Positions 43,590 to 53,208 of a stretch of 64,000 bases of DNA are shown piece by piece (the first letter of the stretch is position 1; each line of letters opens with the position of its first letter). Origin of the DNA: Flavobacteriaceae bacterium. GTDB lineage: Bacteria; Bacteroidota; Bacteroidia; Flavobacteriales; Flavobacteriaceae. A program made the translations under genes and the position numbers. The stretch is taken from the NCBI GenBank assembly GCA_028284005.1, contig JANQSO010000014.1:62001-126000 (forward strand), read 5' to 3'. The notes beneath the pieces were generated by a model. It did not search any database. It was given only the letters and a program-made list of their open reading frames with translations, and had not been told where the DNA came from.

Positions 43590-44609
43590 TCACTTACTTG
43601 TCTTGTACCTCTCCCTTATAATTGCTTCTACTGGTTTATTTTGTGGAGTAAACCTGGAATTGTCGGGCCCCCCGGATGCTTCATGATCTATATACCACTT
43701 CCAGAGAAAGCCTCCGGCAAACCACTCCTGGTTCCAAACCTCTTCAAATAAAACCCGTGTTAGATTAGTTTGGGCCTCAATATTAACTTCTGTCATACTT
43801 CTGTCGCTTTTCCATGGTTCTTTTCCGGCAAAATCAACACTTCGGTAACCATATTCGGCAAATAATATTTTCTTGTTGTACGTTGTTGCTATGGTCTGCA
43901 TTTCCCTTTTCCATTTTTGCCATCCGCTTTGTGCTTCTTCAGCAGTAGGGGTTTTACTTTCAGAAACAGGAAAATATGCGTCAACTCCTATATAATCCAG
44001 TTCTTTCCAAAAAGGAACATGTTTGTATTCATCCCAATTGGCAGCGTAAGTAAGCTTTCCTTTATAGATGTTTTTAATTTCGGTAATAAGCACCTCCCAA
44101 TATTCCGGGCGGTTTGTAATAAACTGTTCCAGTTCTGTCCCAATGCAAAATATGGACACTTTCATCTCTTCTGCCAATTGCGCAAATTCGAGAATAAAAT
44201 TCCTGTAAGATTCTTCAAGGGTTTTCCAGTCTTTTTCGGTATTCATTTTTAGATAGCCTGTAAATTCTCCGCGCCATATCCAAATTTGAGGCTTCAGCAT
44301 TACATTGATATTATTTTCATGTAGTTTACGGATATACTGTTGTGCTCCATCTTTGGTTTCTCCATACCATTGTCTTTCAATATTGAAAACAATCTCAGGA
44401 TCGTTTAAATTTCTGGTAAATCCAAAGGGCATTACGGAAGCGTAATTTGCGTGTATATTTAAAACCGGCGTTACGTTCTCTTGTTGAACTTCATGAGGGG
44501 AAGCCACAAAACTCACCCCGTTGATCTTTGGGTCATCCGGACTCATTTGAGCACAGCTGCTTAAAACAATTACGAAAAAGAGAAATAAGAGAAGTTGGAG
44601 TCTATGCAT
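43590..44609 (-). CDS. GH113-like TIM-barrel glycoside hydrolase lipoprotein
   Basis: Lipoprotein signal (LLLFLFFVIVLSSC at about residues 5-19), then a TIM-barrel of family-113 type: GVSFVASPHEV, ASVMPFGFTRN, NINVMLKPQIWIWRGEF, the acid/base Glu in FCIGTELEQF (about 157) and the nucleophile Glu in ILFAEYGYRS, with YIGVDAYFP between. GH113 members are beta-mannanases. The gene converges on the glycosyltransferase (2-base gap). Such GH113-like genes recur with TIGR04283 transferases; the substrate may be a surface glycan rather than plant mannan. Confidence 0.83.
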   Translation of the reverse strand: MHRLQLLLFLFFVIVLSSCAQMSPDDPKINGVSFVASPHEVQQENVTPVLNIHANYASVMPFGFTRNLNDPEIVFNIERQWYGETKDGAQQYIRKLHENNINVMLKPQIWIWRGEFTGYLKMNTEKDWKTLEESYRNFILEFAQLAEEMKVSIFCIGTELEQFITNRPEYWEVLITEIKNIYKGKLTYAANWDEYKHVPFWKELDYIGVDAYFPVSESKTPTAEEAQSGWQKWKREMQTIATTYNKKILFAEYGYRSVDFAGKEPWKSDRSMTEVNIEAQTNLTRVLFEEVWNQEWFAGGFLWKWYIDHEASGGPDNSRFTPQNKPVEAIIRERYKTSK

Positions 44610-44714
44610 TACTGTTTGTTATTCCTATGGGAAAATACAACAAATTATACTATGTTGTGCTTCCGCTGCCTGAAGTGTTTGAGGAGTACACCACAGGCGG
44701 GAAGACTTAACGAT

Positions 44715-44957
44715 TTATTGTTTAGAGGCAATCATACTATGAAAGCTTGTGTTTAGCGATATTTTTTTAGCAGAATGTAAAAAGTTGGTGAATGTTTCCG
44801 GATTTGAACGTATCGAGCTGGAATACACTTTTTCATTAGAGGCATATTTTCCAAAGAATGCATCAGTTACATTAAAAAATGTTTGAGGAGTTTGTGAAAA
44901 GATAGTTGTTATACTTGCAGTAAGTAATAACATTGTCGTTAAAAAAAGTCTTTTCAT
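44715..44957 (-). pseudogene. Truncated DUF547 gene remnant
   Basis: An 80-codon frame with a good signal peptide (MKRLFLTTMLLLTASITTIF) and then only the first part of a DUF547 domain: FFNVTDAFFGKYASNEKVYS aligns with the start of the nearby intact DUF547 protein (WDRLLKKYVDEEGLVNY). It then loses the family pattern and stops after HSMIASKQ, where an intact gene would have about 160 more residues. The downstream 105 bases do not continue it. It may be a dead duplicate or a short secreted protein. Confidence 0.5.
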
Positions 44958-45122
44958 GTTTTTAGGTTGAATAGAATCTCTGTCACAAGGACATTAAAAT
45001 AACTTGCAGAACAGATATATATTTTACATTAAGAAAATTTTATCATTTAAGAGAGATTCGTGACTGTATCCCGAGAGCTAAAATCAAAATAATTTTGGAA
45101 ACCGGAAGATATTTCTACCTAT

Positions 45123-46400
45123 TTATTCTATAGACTCGAGAGTAGCGGACAAGTAATTCAATAAAGGTTCTTGAAACAAAATTCCTTCCTGTGCTAAGAC
45201 TTTAATATAAGACTGATACATTTGTTGCTGCGCCTTCAACTCTTCGATCTTCTTCTTGTGCTGCAATATTTTCAGTTTTAATAATAACAATGGTGATGCG
45301 CCCTCCATTCCTTTATAAGTTTCCAGCAACGAAGCAACACTACTTTCATCTATCTGTTTTTTAAGACTTTGGTAATTTGTTATTGCTCTCTTAAATTCAT
45401 TTTGAGCTAATTTTTGGTCGGCATCAATCTTATATAATGTTTCGTTTAATTTACTTTCTTTCCTTAGTTTTTCGAAATAATAATCTCCTTTATTCTTTCT
45501 GGAATTTCCAAAGAAAGGTAAATTAATTCCTAACCCTAGTGAGAATTCTTCCTCAAAGATTACAGTATTCCTTCCTCCATACTTTGCCTGAAAATAGTCA
45601 AATATTTGATTGGATCTGGCAGTACTAAGCCGCATTTCCCTTTCCAGTGTCTTTAGTTTTAATTTCTGAAGTGATACTTCTAGATTTTCTGTCTTTAATG
45701 AAGAAATTGATGTTGCTGCAACTTGTTCCGGCTTAATGAGGTCATTAGAGTTAATTTCCATTGAATCGTCTTCTCCTTTATTGAAAAAGAGTAGAAGCAA
45801 TGATTGTTTAATGGATCTTTCTTCATTTAGATCGTTTAGTTTTGAATTAACCGAAAACAAAGATTCTTCAGTATCGATCAGGTCTTTTACATCAAAGTCC
45901 GTATCATATACCTTTTGGCCCAACAAATGCAATTTGTCTTTTAATTGAAGTTGACTTTCGGTATACAACTCAATTAATTTATCTATAAAAATATAGTCAA
46001 CCAGCAGTAGATACCTGTTTTCTAATTCTTCATTAAAATTAATTTGGTTTTCAATTCTAACTTCTTCAATTTTATTTTGATATACCTTTTTTTGTCTTGA
46101 AATGGCACTTAAACTGTTTGGTTTAATTCTTATAGTATATTCTTGCCTGTTTAAAAAGAAATCTCTTGTTTCGGTCCTTAATTGAACATCTCTTAGTAAG
46201 GGCAGGTTATAATTATAGTCCTCTAAAAAGGATAGGTTTGCCGAATCTGATTCTATCTGACGAGATTCCTGGGCAGCACGCAAAAAAGAAGTTGTGGTAA
46301 TTACATCTTGCGCATGGAGTGTAGGCATAAAGAAGCAACTCGCCCATAAGGTTAGTAAGAGTATTTTATTGCTAAACAATTTTGAAGCTGGTATTAGCAT
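45123..46400 (-). CDS. TolC-like outer-membrane efflux/secretion factor
   Basis: Outer-membrane factor (OMF/TolC family). Start at 46400 gives a signal peptide (about 1-30, ending MPTLHAQ). Long alpha-helical coiled-coil segments follow (KLIELYTESQLQLKDKLHLL, VSLQKLKLKTLEREMRLSTA, KIDADQKLAQNEFKRAITNY, KKIEELKAQQQMYQSYIKVL) with two beta-strand regions, as expected for TolC-like trimers. 425 aa. Last gene of the operon with the HlyD-like and DUF4956 genes. The sequence diverges from standard AcrAB-type OMFs. Confidence 0.8.
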   Translation of the reverse strand: MLIPASKLFSNKILLLTLWASCFFMPTLHAQDVITTTSFLRAAQESRQIESDSANLSFLEDYNYNLPLLRDVQLRTETRDFFLNRQEYTIRIKPNSLSAISRQKKVYQNKIEEVRIENQINFNEELENRYLLLVDYIFIDKLIELYTESQLQLKDKLHLLGQKVYDTDFDVKDLIDTEESLFSVNSKLNDLNEERSIKQSLLLLFFNKGEDDSMEINSNDLIKPEQVAATSISSLKTENLEVSLQKLKLKTLEREMRLSTARSNQIFDYFQAKYGGRNTVIFEEEFSLGLGINLPFFGNSRKNKGDYYFEKLRKESKLNETLYKIDADQKLAQNEFKRAITNYQSLKKQIDESSVASLLETYKGMEGASPLLLLKLKILQHKKKIEELKAQQQMYQSYIKVLAQEGILFQEPLLNYLSATLESIE

Positions 46401-46416
46401 AAAGACTTCCTTAACG

Positions 46417-47424
46417 TTAACTTTTTAAATTTAGGATCACTTTCTCTTTTTGAAGAAATGGATTGTCCGGTGGAATCTCTATTATAATTTCCCTTCCAAA
46501 TGTTTTAAGTTCCTTTATTTTACGTAACCTGGGAGGTATTTCAACAATGCGGGACCCCAATGTTTTTACAACTCCCACATTTTGAATCTCGGGGCGAGAA
46601 CTGGAAGAGATATCTATGGTATCATTGATATTTACCTTTAACAGTAGGTCTTCATGTATATACCCTACGACCAGTGTCGGACTTTCTTCATAAAATGTTA
46701 TTAAAGTTGAGAAAGAAGATATTATTTCATCTTCTTTACAATGAATATTACCTATCAGGCCGTCTGTAGGAGCTACTATGGTTTGTTTCTCCTTTTTTTG
46801 CTGGTAATACTCTAATTCTTCCTCAAGTCCTTTTATTCTGGACAAAAGAGGGTTGTTATCTGCAAAGCGTTCACTCTTCAAATTATTGATCTCGGTTGTG
46901 ATAATATTTCTTGTAAAAGTTAATTCCTTTTTTAAGGCTTCTATTTTTAAAAATAACGGATTCTTAATTTCTCCTTCCTGAGTATTTTCTGTAGTAATAC
47001 TCTGGATATTTTCTGCTAGTTTTTTATTCCTTTCTATTTCTGCATGATATTCATCTATTTGAGATTGGATGCTGGTAGTTTTTTCATTCAATTCTATATT
47101 ATATTGACTTATTCTCCAGTCCAGATCCGTCTTCCACAACTGGTATTTGGTTTGTAGTTCTTCAATACTGTATTGCGTATTACTGATCTTTACCGGTAAA
47201 CTGGGTGAAAGAACATCCAATAATACGGTTCCTTTTTTAACCTTTTGGCCTGTAGTAACATAGATCTTCTCTACTTCGACAGGGTTTTCCATGTTGATCT
47301 CGGTTTCTTTATTTTCGGCAAAACCATAAAATGTCACAGAAGTATCTAACTTCACAACAAGGGAGAGACCTAGCAGCACAATGACCGCAAATGCAGCTAC
47401 GTATACAAGATTAAATTTTTTCAT
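46417..47424 (-). CDS. HlyD-like periplasmic adaptor (membrane-fusion protein)
   Basis: One N-terminal membrane helix (about 7-24) then a lipoyl-like half motif (VEVEKIYVTTGQKVKKGTVLL), a long central coiled coil (about 75-220; ISQYNIELNEKTTSIQSQID) and the returning lipoyl/beta-barrel half (APTDGLIGNIHCKEDEIIS, LVVGYIHEDLLLKVNINDTI). It bridges an inner-membrane component with the OMF encoded directly downstream (16-base gap) and overlaps the DUF4956 gene by 14 bases. No ABC or MFS transporter is in the operon, so the DUF4956 protein or a distant partner would provide the inner-membrane part. Confidence 0.82.
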   Translation of the reverse strand: MKKFNLVYVAAFAVIVLLGLSLVVKLDTSVTFYGFAENKETEINMENPVEVEKIYVTTGQKVKKGTVLLDVLSPSLPVKISNTQYSIEELQTKYQLWKTDLDWRISQYNIELNEKTTSIQSQIDEYHAEIERNKKLAENIQSITTENTQEGEIKNPLFLKIEALKKELTFTRNIITTEINNLKSERFADNNPLLSRIKGLEEELEYYQQKKEKQTIVAPTDGLIGNIHCKEDEIISSFSTLITFYEESPTLVVGYIHEDLLLKVNINDTIDISSSSRPEIQNVGVVKTLGSRIVEIPPRLRKIKELKTFGREIIIEIPPDNPFLQKEKVILNLKS

Positions 47425-48124
47425 AATCGTTTCTAAAATTTAATTTTACATTTAATAACCCTAATTGCTTAGTTAGTGCGTTCACCAATGTAGTAGCTTT
47501 ATTTCTATCTGTTGTATGAATTTTATATTCAAAAACAACAACTTCCAATATTTCTTGTTCTCTTTTTTTATGATTGACATTATATCTGATCATTTCCACT
47601 TCTTTGCAGTAATCGTTCAATACCGCATCAATTTTATCTCTTAGATCTGTACCTATAACATCCTTGTTAGGCATTTCAAACTGTAAATTACTAATGATGC
47701 CTTTATTTTTATGGATAGGAGAAAAGTGTATTAATAACACCACCAGGCAAAACCCTACAGTTCCCACAACCGAAATAGATATACCATACACTCCCGTAGC
47801 AATTCCCACGGCAATAGAAGTAAACATGAATACCATATTTCTTGGGTTTCTTAACGTAGTTCTAAATCTAATAATGGCCAATGCTCCAAGCATTCCCAAA
47901 CCACGGGCCAAGCTATCTCCAATAGCTTGCATAACTGTAGCAACAGGAATTGAAATTAAAATTAAAGATTGAATGAAGTATCGCGGCCTTTCGATCCCTT
48001 TTGATGTCTTATCGTAAGTTAATGCGATCAAAGAAGATAATCCAAAAGACAGTAATGCAATTACAATAACATTAAAAATACTGGAGCCTTCCAGGTTATT
48101 GTTAAAATTAGAAAAGTCAAACAT
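47411..48124 (-). CDS. DUF4956 membrane protein
   Basis: About four to five membrane helices in the first 140 residues (VIVIALLSFGLSSLIALTYD, LGMLGALAIIRFRTTLRNPR, NMVFMFTSIAVGIATGVYGI, VGTVGFCLVVLLIHF), followed by a cytoplasmic alpha/beta C-terminal domain. The ARGLGMLGALAIIRFRT segment is the DUF4956 hallmark. The family is often encoded with CotH kinases and VTC-domain polyphosphate polymerases; here two CotH genes precede it but no VTC gene is seen. 237 aa. Its overlap with the HlyD gene suggests it acts with the export proteins. Confidence 0.88.
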   Translation of the reverse strand: MFDFSNFNNNLEGSSIFNVIVIALLSFGLSSLIALTYDKTSKGIERPRYFIQSLILISIPVATVMQAIGDSLARGLGMLGALAIIRFRTTLRNPRNMVFMFTSIAVGIATGVYGISISVVGTVGFCLVVLLIHFSPIHKNKGIISNLQFEMPNKDVIGTDLRDKIDAVLNDYCKEVEMIRYNVNHKKREQEILEVVVFEYKIHTTDRNKATTLVNALTKQLGLLNVKLNFRNDYEKI

Positions 48125-48200
48125 ATGGTGTATTTAATACCTAATTAGCAAAATTGTTTAAAACCTTAAGAGTGCCGAAAAAAAATTAGCTCTAACCAAC

Positions 48201-50162
48201 TTATTCAACAATGATCTTTTTTGAAATGTTATAGCTCTCACTTATAAGCCTTACAACATACATTCCCGAATTAAGTTTTGAAACGTCGATATCTACTTGA
48301 GAATGTGCATTTTCGATATTGTAGATCTCTCTTCCCAAAATGTCGTTAATTACAATTCTTGATGCAGCCTCATCGGCAAAATCTATTTTTAAGCTGGTAC
48401 TCGCAGGATTAGGATATATGCTTATCCCGTTAATAGAATTTTCACTAATGCCTAATACAGTAGCATTTTCTGCATTGAAAGTAACATTCACAATTGCAAA
48501 ATCTCCTGTTCCATTTGGCACTCTGGATAAGCTTTGATTTTCGGCTTGTTCATCTGTATAACTAACACTGTCTATTATTGTACCGTCCAGATACGATAAA
48601 ATGATTTCATCACCGTCCTTATCCAAATTGAATTTTGTGTGAAGGCCATCTTGCTGTGGATCTTTGTCTGCCCATACAATCAAATAACCATTGGCAGGAA
48701 TAGTAACATCCGGAAATTCCCATTTGTGAATAAAGCTTTCACTGTCACTTAAGAAGTAATTGTTCAAACTTATAGGATTGTTAGTATTATTATACAACTC
48801 GATCCAGTCATCGTTTTCGTTATCCTGGTCTACCCACTGACTTCCAGGAGCATTACTGGCCATAAATTCATTGATAACAACATCCTGAAACCCTATGGGA
48901 AGATCCAAAGGAGTACAAGTATGACTCTGGTTAGCAATATCAGCCACAACAACAGGAGTTCTATCCTCAATGAACTTTTTAAACCCTTGAACAGGCCCAT
49001 TATTTATGGGTTGTCCATTCCAGGTATCTCCGTTTATTGATGCCTCAACATCAATCAAAGAGAAAAAATTATTGGTAGCAGTATTCCAGTCATCATCTAT
49101 GAGATCCAGCTGCGCATCCAGTTTTGGATTTAATCTAGCTTCCGTAAAATTAACCTCCATGATCTCACACATGTAGTTTAAGTACCTAACCCTGAATTCC
49201 GGTACTTGAAAAATACGGTGAATTAATACCTTACTGGCATTATTCAAAATAATATTGAAATCCCCAAAACCGTTTTGTTGCCTGTCAAAAGCAAAATTAT
49301 AGTCCCAGGGCAGCCAATGTATCTTATCGGTCTTAGGCTCGTGGTACAAATACCAGTTTCTTCCGTGTTCTATATACGAATCCCAATTGTTTGTCAAAAG
49401 GTCAATCGCTAAGATCCTCAGGTATTCATCCAGGTCAAATATACTTTCAATATCATCCTTGAATTCAGTGTTAGTAGAATTATTGATAAAATCCAGAAAC
49501 TCTATAAATTTTGTCCAGTCATCGTCATCTTCATTGGTTTGCAATTCAAAAGGATAACTGTTGGGATTAGTACCCAGCCAGTTTAGATCTGAGTTTCCTT
49601 TATTCTTCCATAAATTACCATCATTATCTGCAAAGTTTCGTTTTAGATATCTTTTATCTATTTGCTCAATGATAGCGTAAATACCCCAGTATTCATCTTG
49701 GATATAAACCTTTACATGTGAAACTCTTGGAGAAGGGATACCATGCTGTCTAAACATATCATAGACTATTTTATCTTTGATAACAGCCGGGTCACCCTGA
49801 CCATTTGCAAGATTGATTTTCCTCACTCCATCATATTCCTGATCATCAACAAATTTTCCAAAATTAATCTTGAGAGGCTTTTTGGTGGTATTTGTGAAAA
49901 AATTCGATGAAAACCCTTTTTGACGCACCCCCACATTTTCTATAACATTGCCATCTACTTCTACAGTAACGGAATGATATGGAACTTCTGTACCATTATT
50001 CAGGAAATTTTGAAAATCATTTTCCAATAACTGCCAGAAATTGTTTTCGGTAGAATTAATTCTTATTTCATGTAAATAACTATCATCAAATAAAGAATAC
50101 CCTCCCTGTGCTTGTATTTGAAGGCTTACCAATAAAAAAGCCACTAAAAAAATTTGTTTCAT
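48201..50162 (-). CDS. Secreted CotH-kinase protein with lamin-tail domain and T9SS tail
   Basis: Signal peptide (about 1-18) and a CotH protein-kinase-like domain at about 25-400: GVRQKG (78-83), YWGIYAIIEQIDKRY (158-172) with the conserved Glu, and the catalytic-type WLPWDYNFAFD (283-293). A lamin-tail domain follows at about 425-535 (DVVINEFMASNAPGS, DDWIELYNNT, NGYLIVWADKDPQ), and a Por type IX sorting domain ends the protein (ISIYPNPASTSLKIDFADE, NISKKIIVE). CotH of spore formers phosphorylates coat proteins; surface-exposed T9SS members like this have unknown targets. 653 aa. Confidence 0.9.
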   Translation of the reverse strand: MKQIFLVAFLLVSLQIQAQGGYSLFDDSYLHEIRINSTENNFWQLLENDFQNFLNNGTEVPYHSVTVEVDGNVIENVGVRQKGFSSNFFTNTTKKPLKINFGKFVDDQEYDGVRKINLANGQGDPAVIKDKIVYDMFRQHGIPSPRVSHVKVYIQDEYWGIYAIIEQIDKRYLKRNFADNDGNLWKNKGNSDLNWLGTNPNSYPFELQTNEDDDDWTKFIEFLDFINNSTNTEFKDDIESIFDLDEYLRILAIDLLTNNWDSYIEHGRNWYLYHEPKTDKIHWLPWDYNFAFDRQQNGFGDFNIILNNASKVLIHRIFQVPEFRVRYLNYMCEIMEVNFTEARLNPKLDAQLDLIDDDWNTATNNFFSLIDVEASINGDTWNGQPINNGPVQGFKKFIEDRTPVVVADIANQSHTCTPLDLPIGFQDVVINEFMASNAPGSQWVDQDNENDDWIELYNNTNNPISLNNYFLSDSESFIHKWEFPDVTIPANGYLIVWADKDPQQDGLHTKFNLDKDGDEIILSYLDGTIIDSVSYTDEQAENQSLSRVPNGTGDFAIVNVTFNAENATVLGISENSINGISIYPNPASTSLKIDFADEAASRIVINDILGREIYNIENAHSQVDIDVSKLNSGMYVVRLISESYNISKKIIVE

Positions 50163-50211
50163 AAAATAGTATTAAATGATATTGTTAGCATAAGCCCTCT
50201 TCACTAATAAT

Positions 50212-50965
50212 CTACTCGACAATGAGCTTTTGAGCATGCAAAGTAATTCCTTCGTCCGTAGTGATCTTTAAAATATATAGACCGGAAGTAAAGTTTCCTC
50301 TTTGTAGTTCAAACTTATTGGAGTCTGTTTCCATCGATACTATCTCTCTGCCTAGCAGGTCATATACCGCTAACTTCAAAGGATATGTATTGTTGGAGAT
50401 CAGTATTGTTGCTGCTGTCTTCATAGGGTTGGGGAACACAGAGATACTGATATTCTCAAAATCGTTTACACCCAGTGAACAATCTTTATTAGCAGCTCCA
50501 GGAGTACCGTGTTCCGATCCTGTCACTGCACACGCGTTCCAACTGGACGCCAGAGCATTGTCCAATCCCGGGTCAATAAGTTCTAAGGTAGGGCCATTTC
50601 CATCTGCAGCAGTTGGCCAGGGAGCTTCATCGTCATATTCTACAGAATCCACAAGCACATCGTTATCATCAAATAAGCGAATTAATTCTCCACCTCCACT
50701 AAGTCCGAAAGTAAAATCTCCCAGGATAGGGCTGACAGCAGGGAAAAGCGCCTGGAAATCTGTTAAAGACTGAGCCAAAACCAGATAAGAACCGGGTTGC
50801 ATCGTTGTTCCGTTTGGAATAACAAATTCATGTAAGTCATCATTATCCTTAAATACCCAGTTAGAGATATTTACGGCGTTACTTCCATTATTATATAGTT
50901 CTATCCAATCTTTAGTTTCAAAATCTGGTGCGTCTTTATAATTTATTTCATTAATAACGATCCCT
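50212..50965 (-). repeat. Duplicated LTD plus sorting-tail segment, copy 2
   Basis: This 3' part of the large CotH gene is highly similar to the whole stand-alone LTD gene (53209-54018). Shared words include INEINYKDA, DFETKDWIELYNNG, FGLSGGGELIRLFDDN and LVDSVEYDDEAPWPT. It is a recent intralocus duplication. Confidence 0.85.
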
Positions 50966-53175
50966 GTTCCTCCACTTGCAGCGAAAACTGCTTTTATATT
51001 ATCACTTTGTGTGAGCAATAAAGAGATGTCTACCGCATTTGGGTCCGGGATAACATGATTGTCAATTTCCCAATGATCAAATATATAGTTTGAATTACTT
51101 TGTACTGCTTCTATAAGCATTTCGATACCGCCATGGTATGACCCGGTCCAGGGATAGTCCCCATAATCAATTGTTATGGAATTGAATTTTATTTGACCTG
51201 CATTGGCCGGTTCAACTTCCAAAGTAACATCATAAGGTCCGGTTAACGTATAACAGCTATTTAATCCGTCCGGAAGATAATCGATTCTATCACTTATAAA
51301 ATCCTTGATCTTTTGGACATTCCCTTGCCACTCATTCATATTTCCTCCCCATCGGTTAAAGTGCTGAGGCATCTCCGGTGTAATAGAGTTTTCTATTCCT
51401 TCCAAAACACTAAGCATTTCATCTTCTCTAAAAGCGGTATTCATCAGGTCCATATATCTAGTTACGTAATACTGTCTAAACTCATCATTCTCCAAAAGTT
51501 TATTCAATAATACAATATGTTCTTCCGGGTCTGCTGTGATCCCTTCAGGATAGCATGGCTCGGCATCCGCATTTTCATTTGGTACACCTGTATAATTTAT
51601 ATAGTGATTGAATGTAGCGTCTTCATCCCACAATACATACCCCCATTTTAAATGGCTTCCGGCTGGGTCTAATCCCCGCCACCAAGAGGTGTTCCAGTTG
51701 ATCCAATCTGTACAAACTACAAAAGAGTTTATCAAAATATAATCAACGAGGCTGGTAACGTCAATCTCATTTGCAACGTGCTGGTAATTTGCCTGAACCG
51801 ATAGATCATTGGTGATGGCAAAAGTGTGTATATCTTCCCAATCATCAAATGCGGCCTGACCGCCATATTGGGCCCAGGTATTACCCCAGTTCATTAAATA
51901 TTGAACATTATATTTATCCTGATCGTAGTAGAACTTCGTATAATCCGAATCGCTCACCTTTTCTCTTATGGAGTAAACTCCCCAATATTGGCCATTGGCA
52001 TAAACAACACAACGCTCACCTCTTCGCATATCTACATTCAATTTATTTTTATTTGCCAATTTTTGAATAAACACATCTCTTGTATGAGCACTTGAGTCTA
52101 TACCGGGATAATTATCATCTCCTGAAGCTCTTATAATTATTCTCTGAAAACCCTCTCGTTCGGATAAACTCAGTAACTTTTCATTGATAGCATCATGATA
52201 GCCCATTTCATCTCTGGCTATATAATCAAAGCTCCTTTGATCAAACTGCCAAGAATCCTGTCCATGTTTGTTGTATTCTCCATAGCCAAAATCTTTTCTC
52301 TCACCATCGGCATCAAAATATTCAATAGTACCATGAGGCCTTAAAGTCTGGTTTCCATTAAGTAATGTCGTTAACTGGCTTGCCGAAGTAGATAAGACCG
52401 GCAATGTATGATTTTCATTGATGAAGTATGTATTAAAAGTCATGAAACTAGGTAGTATCTCAGGATTATTGGATAGTACAATGGCTTTTACTATCTGGGT
52501 GTTTGCAATAGTCAAAGCTCCTGTATACTGTGTAGACCCGCTAGTGGGTAGGTTTCCGTTTACGGTATAATGTATGGTAGAATTTGGTTCTGCTGTAGTG
52601 ATCGCTAAACTTTGACTTCCATTATAAAATCCCGCGTCTATACTCATTTCCGGCCCTTGTGCATAAGCGGTATAACTCGTACCGGTATTGGCTGCCCCTC
52701 TGGTAGGGTTTGTAAAAACCTTCCAGGTAGAAGAACCGTTAGGGCTTCTTCCCATTGAGTGTTCTAATTGGGTCTTTTGTATTTCAAAATCATTGATGAC
52801 GGTACCATTTGTATCTGAAAAAATAACATGTTCCGGAGTGTTCCTGGTCTGTTTTAACTTGAAACTGGTATGATAGTTACCTCCGGAGGCTTCATCTCGT
52901 CCGGAACACCAGAACACCAGATATCCATTTGCAGGAATAACAGTTCCTGCAGGGATTGCCCATTTTGTAGGGTTGGAAGGGTTATCACTTAAATGGTATC
53001 CCGCTAAATCAACGCTCGATCCACCTGTATTATGGAGCTCGATCCAGTCTTCGGTTTTTCCATAGTTATCCAAATATCCTGTTAAATTGGCAACAGAGTA
53101 TTCATTAATTATTACCTGACCGGATACAGGTATTAAGAACATAGAAAGTACGAAAAGGAGGAAGTATTTTTTCAT
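50212..53175 (-). CDS. Large secreted CotH/LTD multidomain protein with T9SS tail
   Basis: 987-aa surface protein. In order: signal peptide (1-19), a lamin-tail domain (about 20-130), a chitobiase/hexosaminidase C-terminal-type Ig domain (about 175-240: TTAEPNSTIHYTVNGNLPTS), a CotH kinase domain (about 260-660, with YWGVYSIREKVSD and WGYVLWDEDATFNHY), a divergent InlB B-repeat-like segment (about 680-770, SIDYG-x-YPWTGS-like region: ITIDYGDYPWTGSYHGG), a second lamin-tail domain (about 780-890) and a Por sorting domain (VFPNPMKTAATILIS...AQKLIVE). Both CotH catalytic regions keep their acidic residues. Translated just before the second CotH gene, 49 bases apart. Confidence 0.9.
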   Translation of the reverse strand: MKKYFLLFVLSMFLIPVSGQVIINEYSVANLTGYLDNYGKTEDWIELHNTGGSSVDLAGYHLSDNPSNPTKWAIPAGTVIPANGYLVFWCSGRDEASGGNYHTSFKLKQTRNTPEHVIFSDTNGTVINDFEIQKTQLEHSMGRSPNGSSTWKVFTNPTRGAANTGTSYTAYAQGPEMSIDAGFYNGSQSLAITTAEPNSTIHYTVNGNLPTSGSTQYTGALTIANTQIVKAIVLSNNPEILPSFMTFNTYFINENHTLPVLSTSASQLTTLLNGNQTLRPHGTIEYFDADGERKDFGYGEYNKHGQDSWQFDQRSFDYIARDEMGYHDAINEKLLSLSEREGFQRIIIRASGDDNYPGIDSSAHTRDVFIQKLANKNKLNVDMRRGERCVVYANGQYWGVYSIREKVSDSDYTKFYYDQDKYNVQYLMNWGNTWAQYGGQAAFDDWEDIHTFAITNDLSVQANYQHVANEIDVTSLVDYILINSFVVCTDWINWNTSWWRGLDPAGSHLKWGYVLWDEDATFNHYINYTGVPNENADAEPCYPEGITADPEEHIVLLNKLLENDEFRQYYVTRYMDLMNTAFREDEMLSVLEGIENSITPEMPQHFNRWGGNMNEWQGNVQKIKDFISDRIDYLPDGLNSCYTLTGPYDVTLEVEPANAGQIKFNSITIDYGDYPWTGSYHGGIEMLIEAVQSNSNYIFDHWEIDNHVIPDPNAVDISLLLTQSDNIKAVFAASGGTGIVINEINYKDAPDFETKDWIELYNNGSNAVNISNWVFKDNDDLHEFVIPNGTTMQPGSYLVLAQSLTDFQALFPAVSPILGDFTFGLSGGGELIRLFDDNDVLVDSVEYDDEAPWPTAADGNGPTLELIDPGLDNALASSWNACAVTGSEHGTPGAANKDCSLGVNDFENISISVFPNPMKTAATILISNNTYPLKLAVYDLLGREIVSMETDSNKFELQRGNFTSGLYILKITTDEGITLHAQKLIVE

Positions 53176-53208
53176 TTTGTTGGCATTTTAATTAATTTTT
53201 CATTCTTA

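Noticed and set aside
50261-50773. 170-codon plus-strand frame antisense to the CotH/LTD gene
   Set aside because: Composition is the reverse of the LTD and sorting-tail codons, and a similar frame appears antisense to the duplicate, so it is a by-product of the coding strand.
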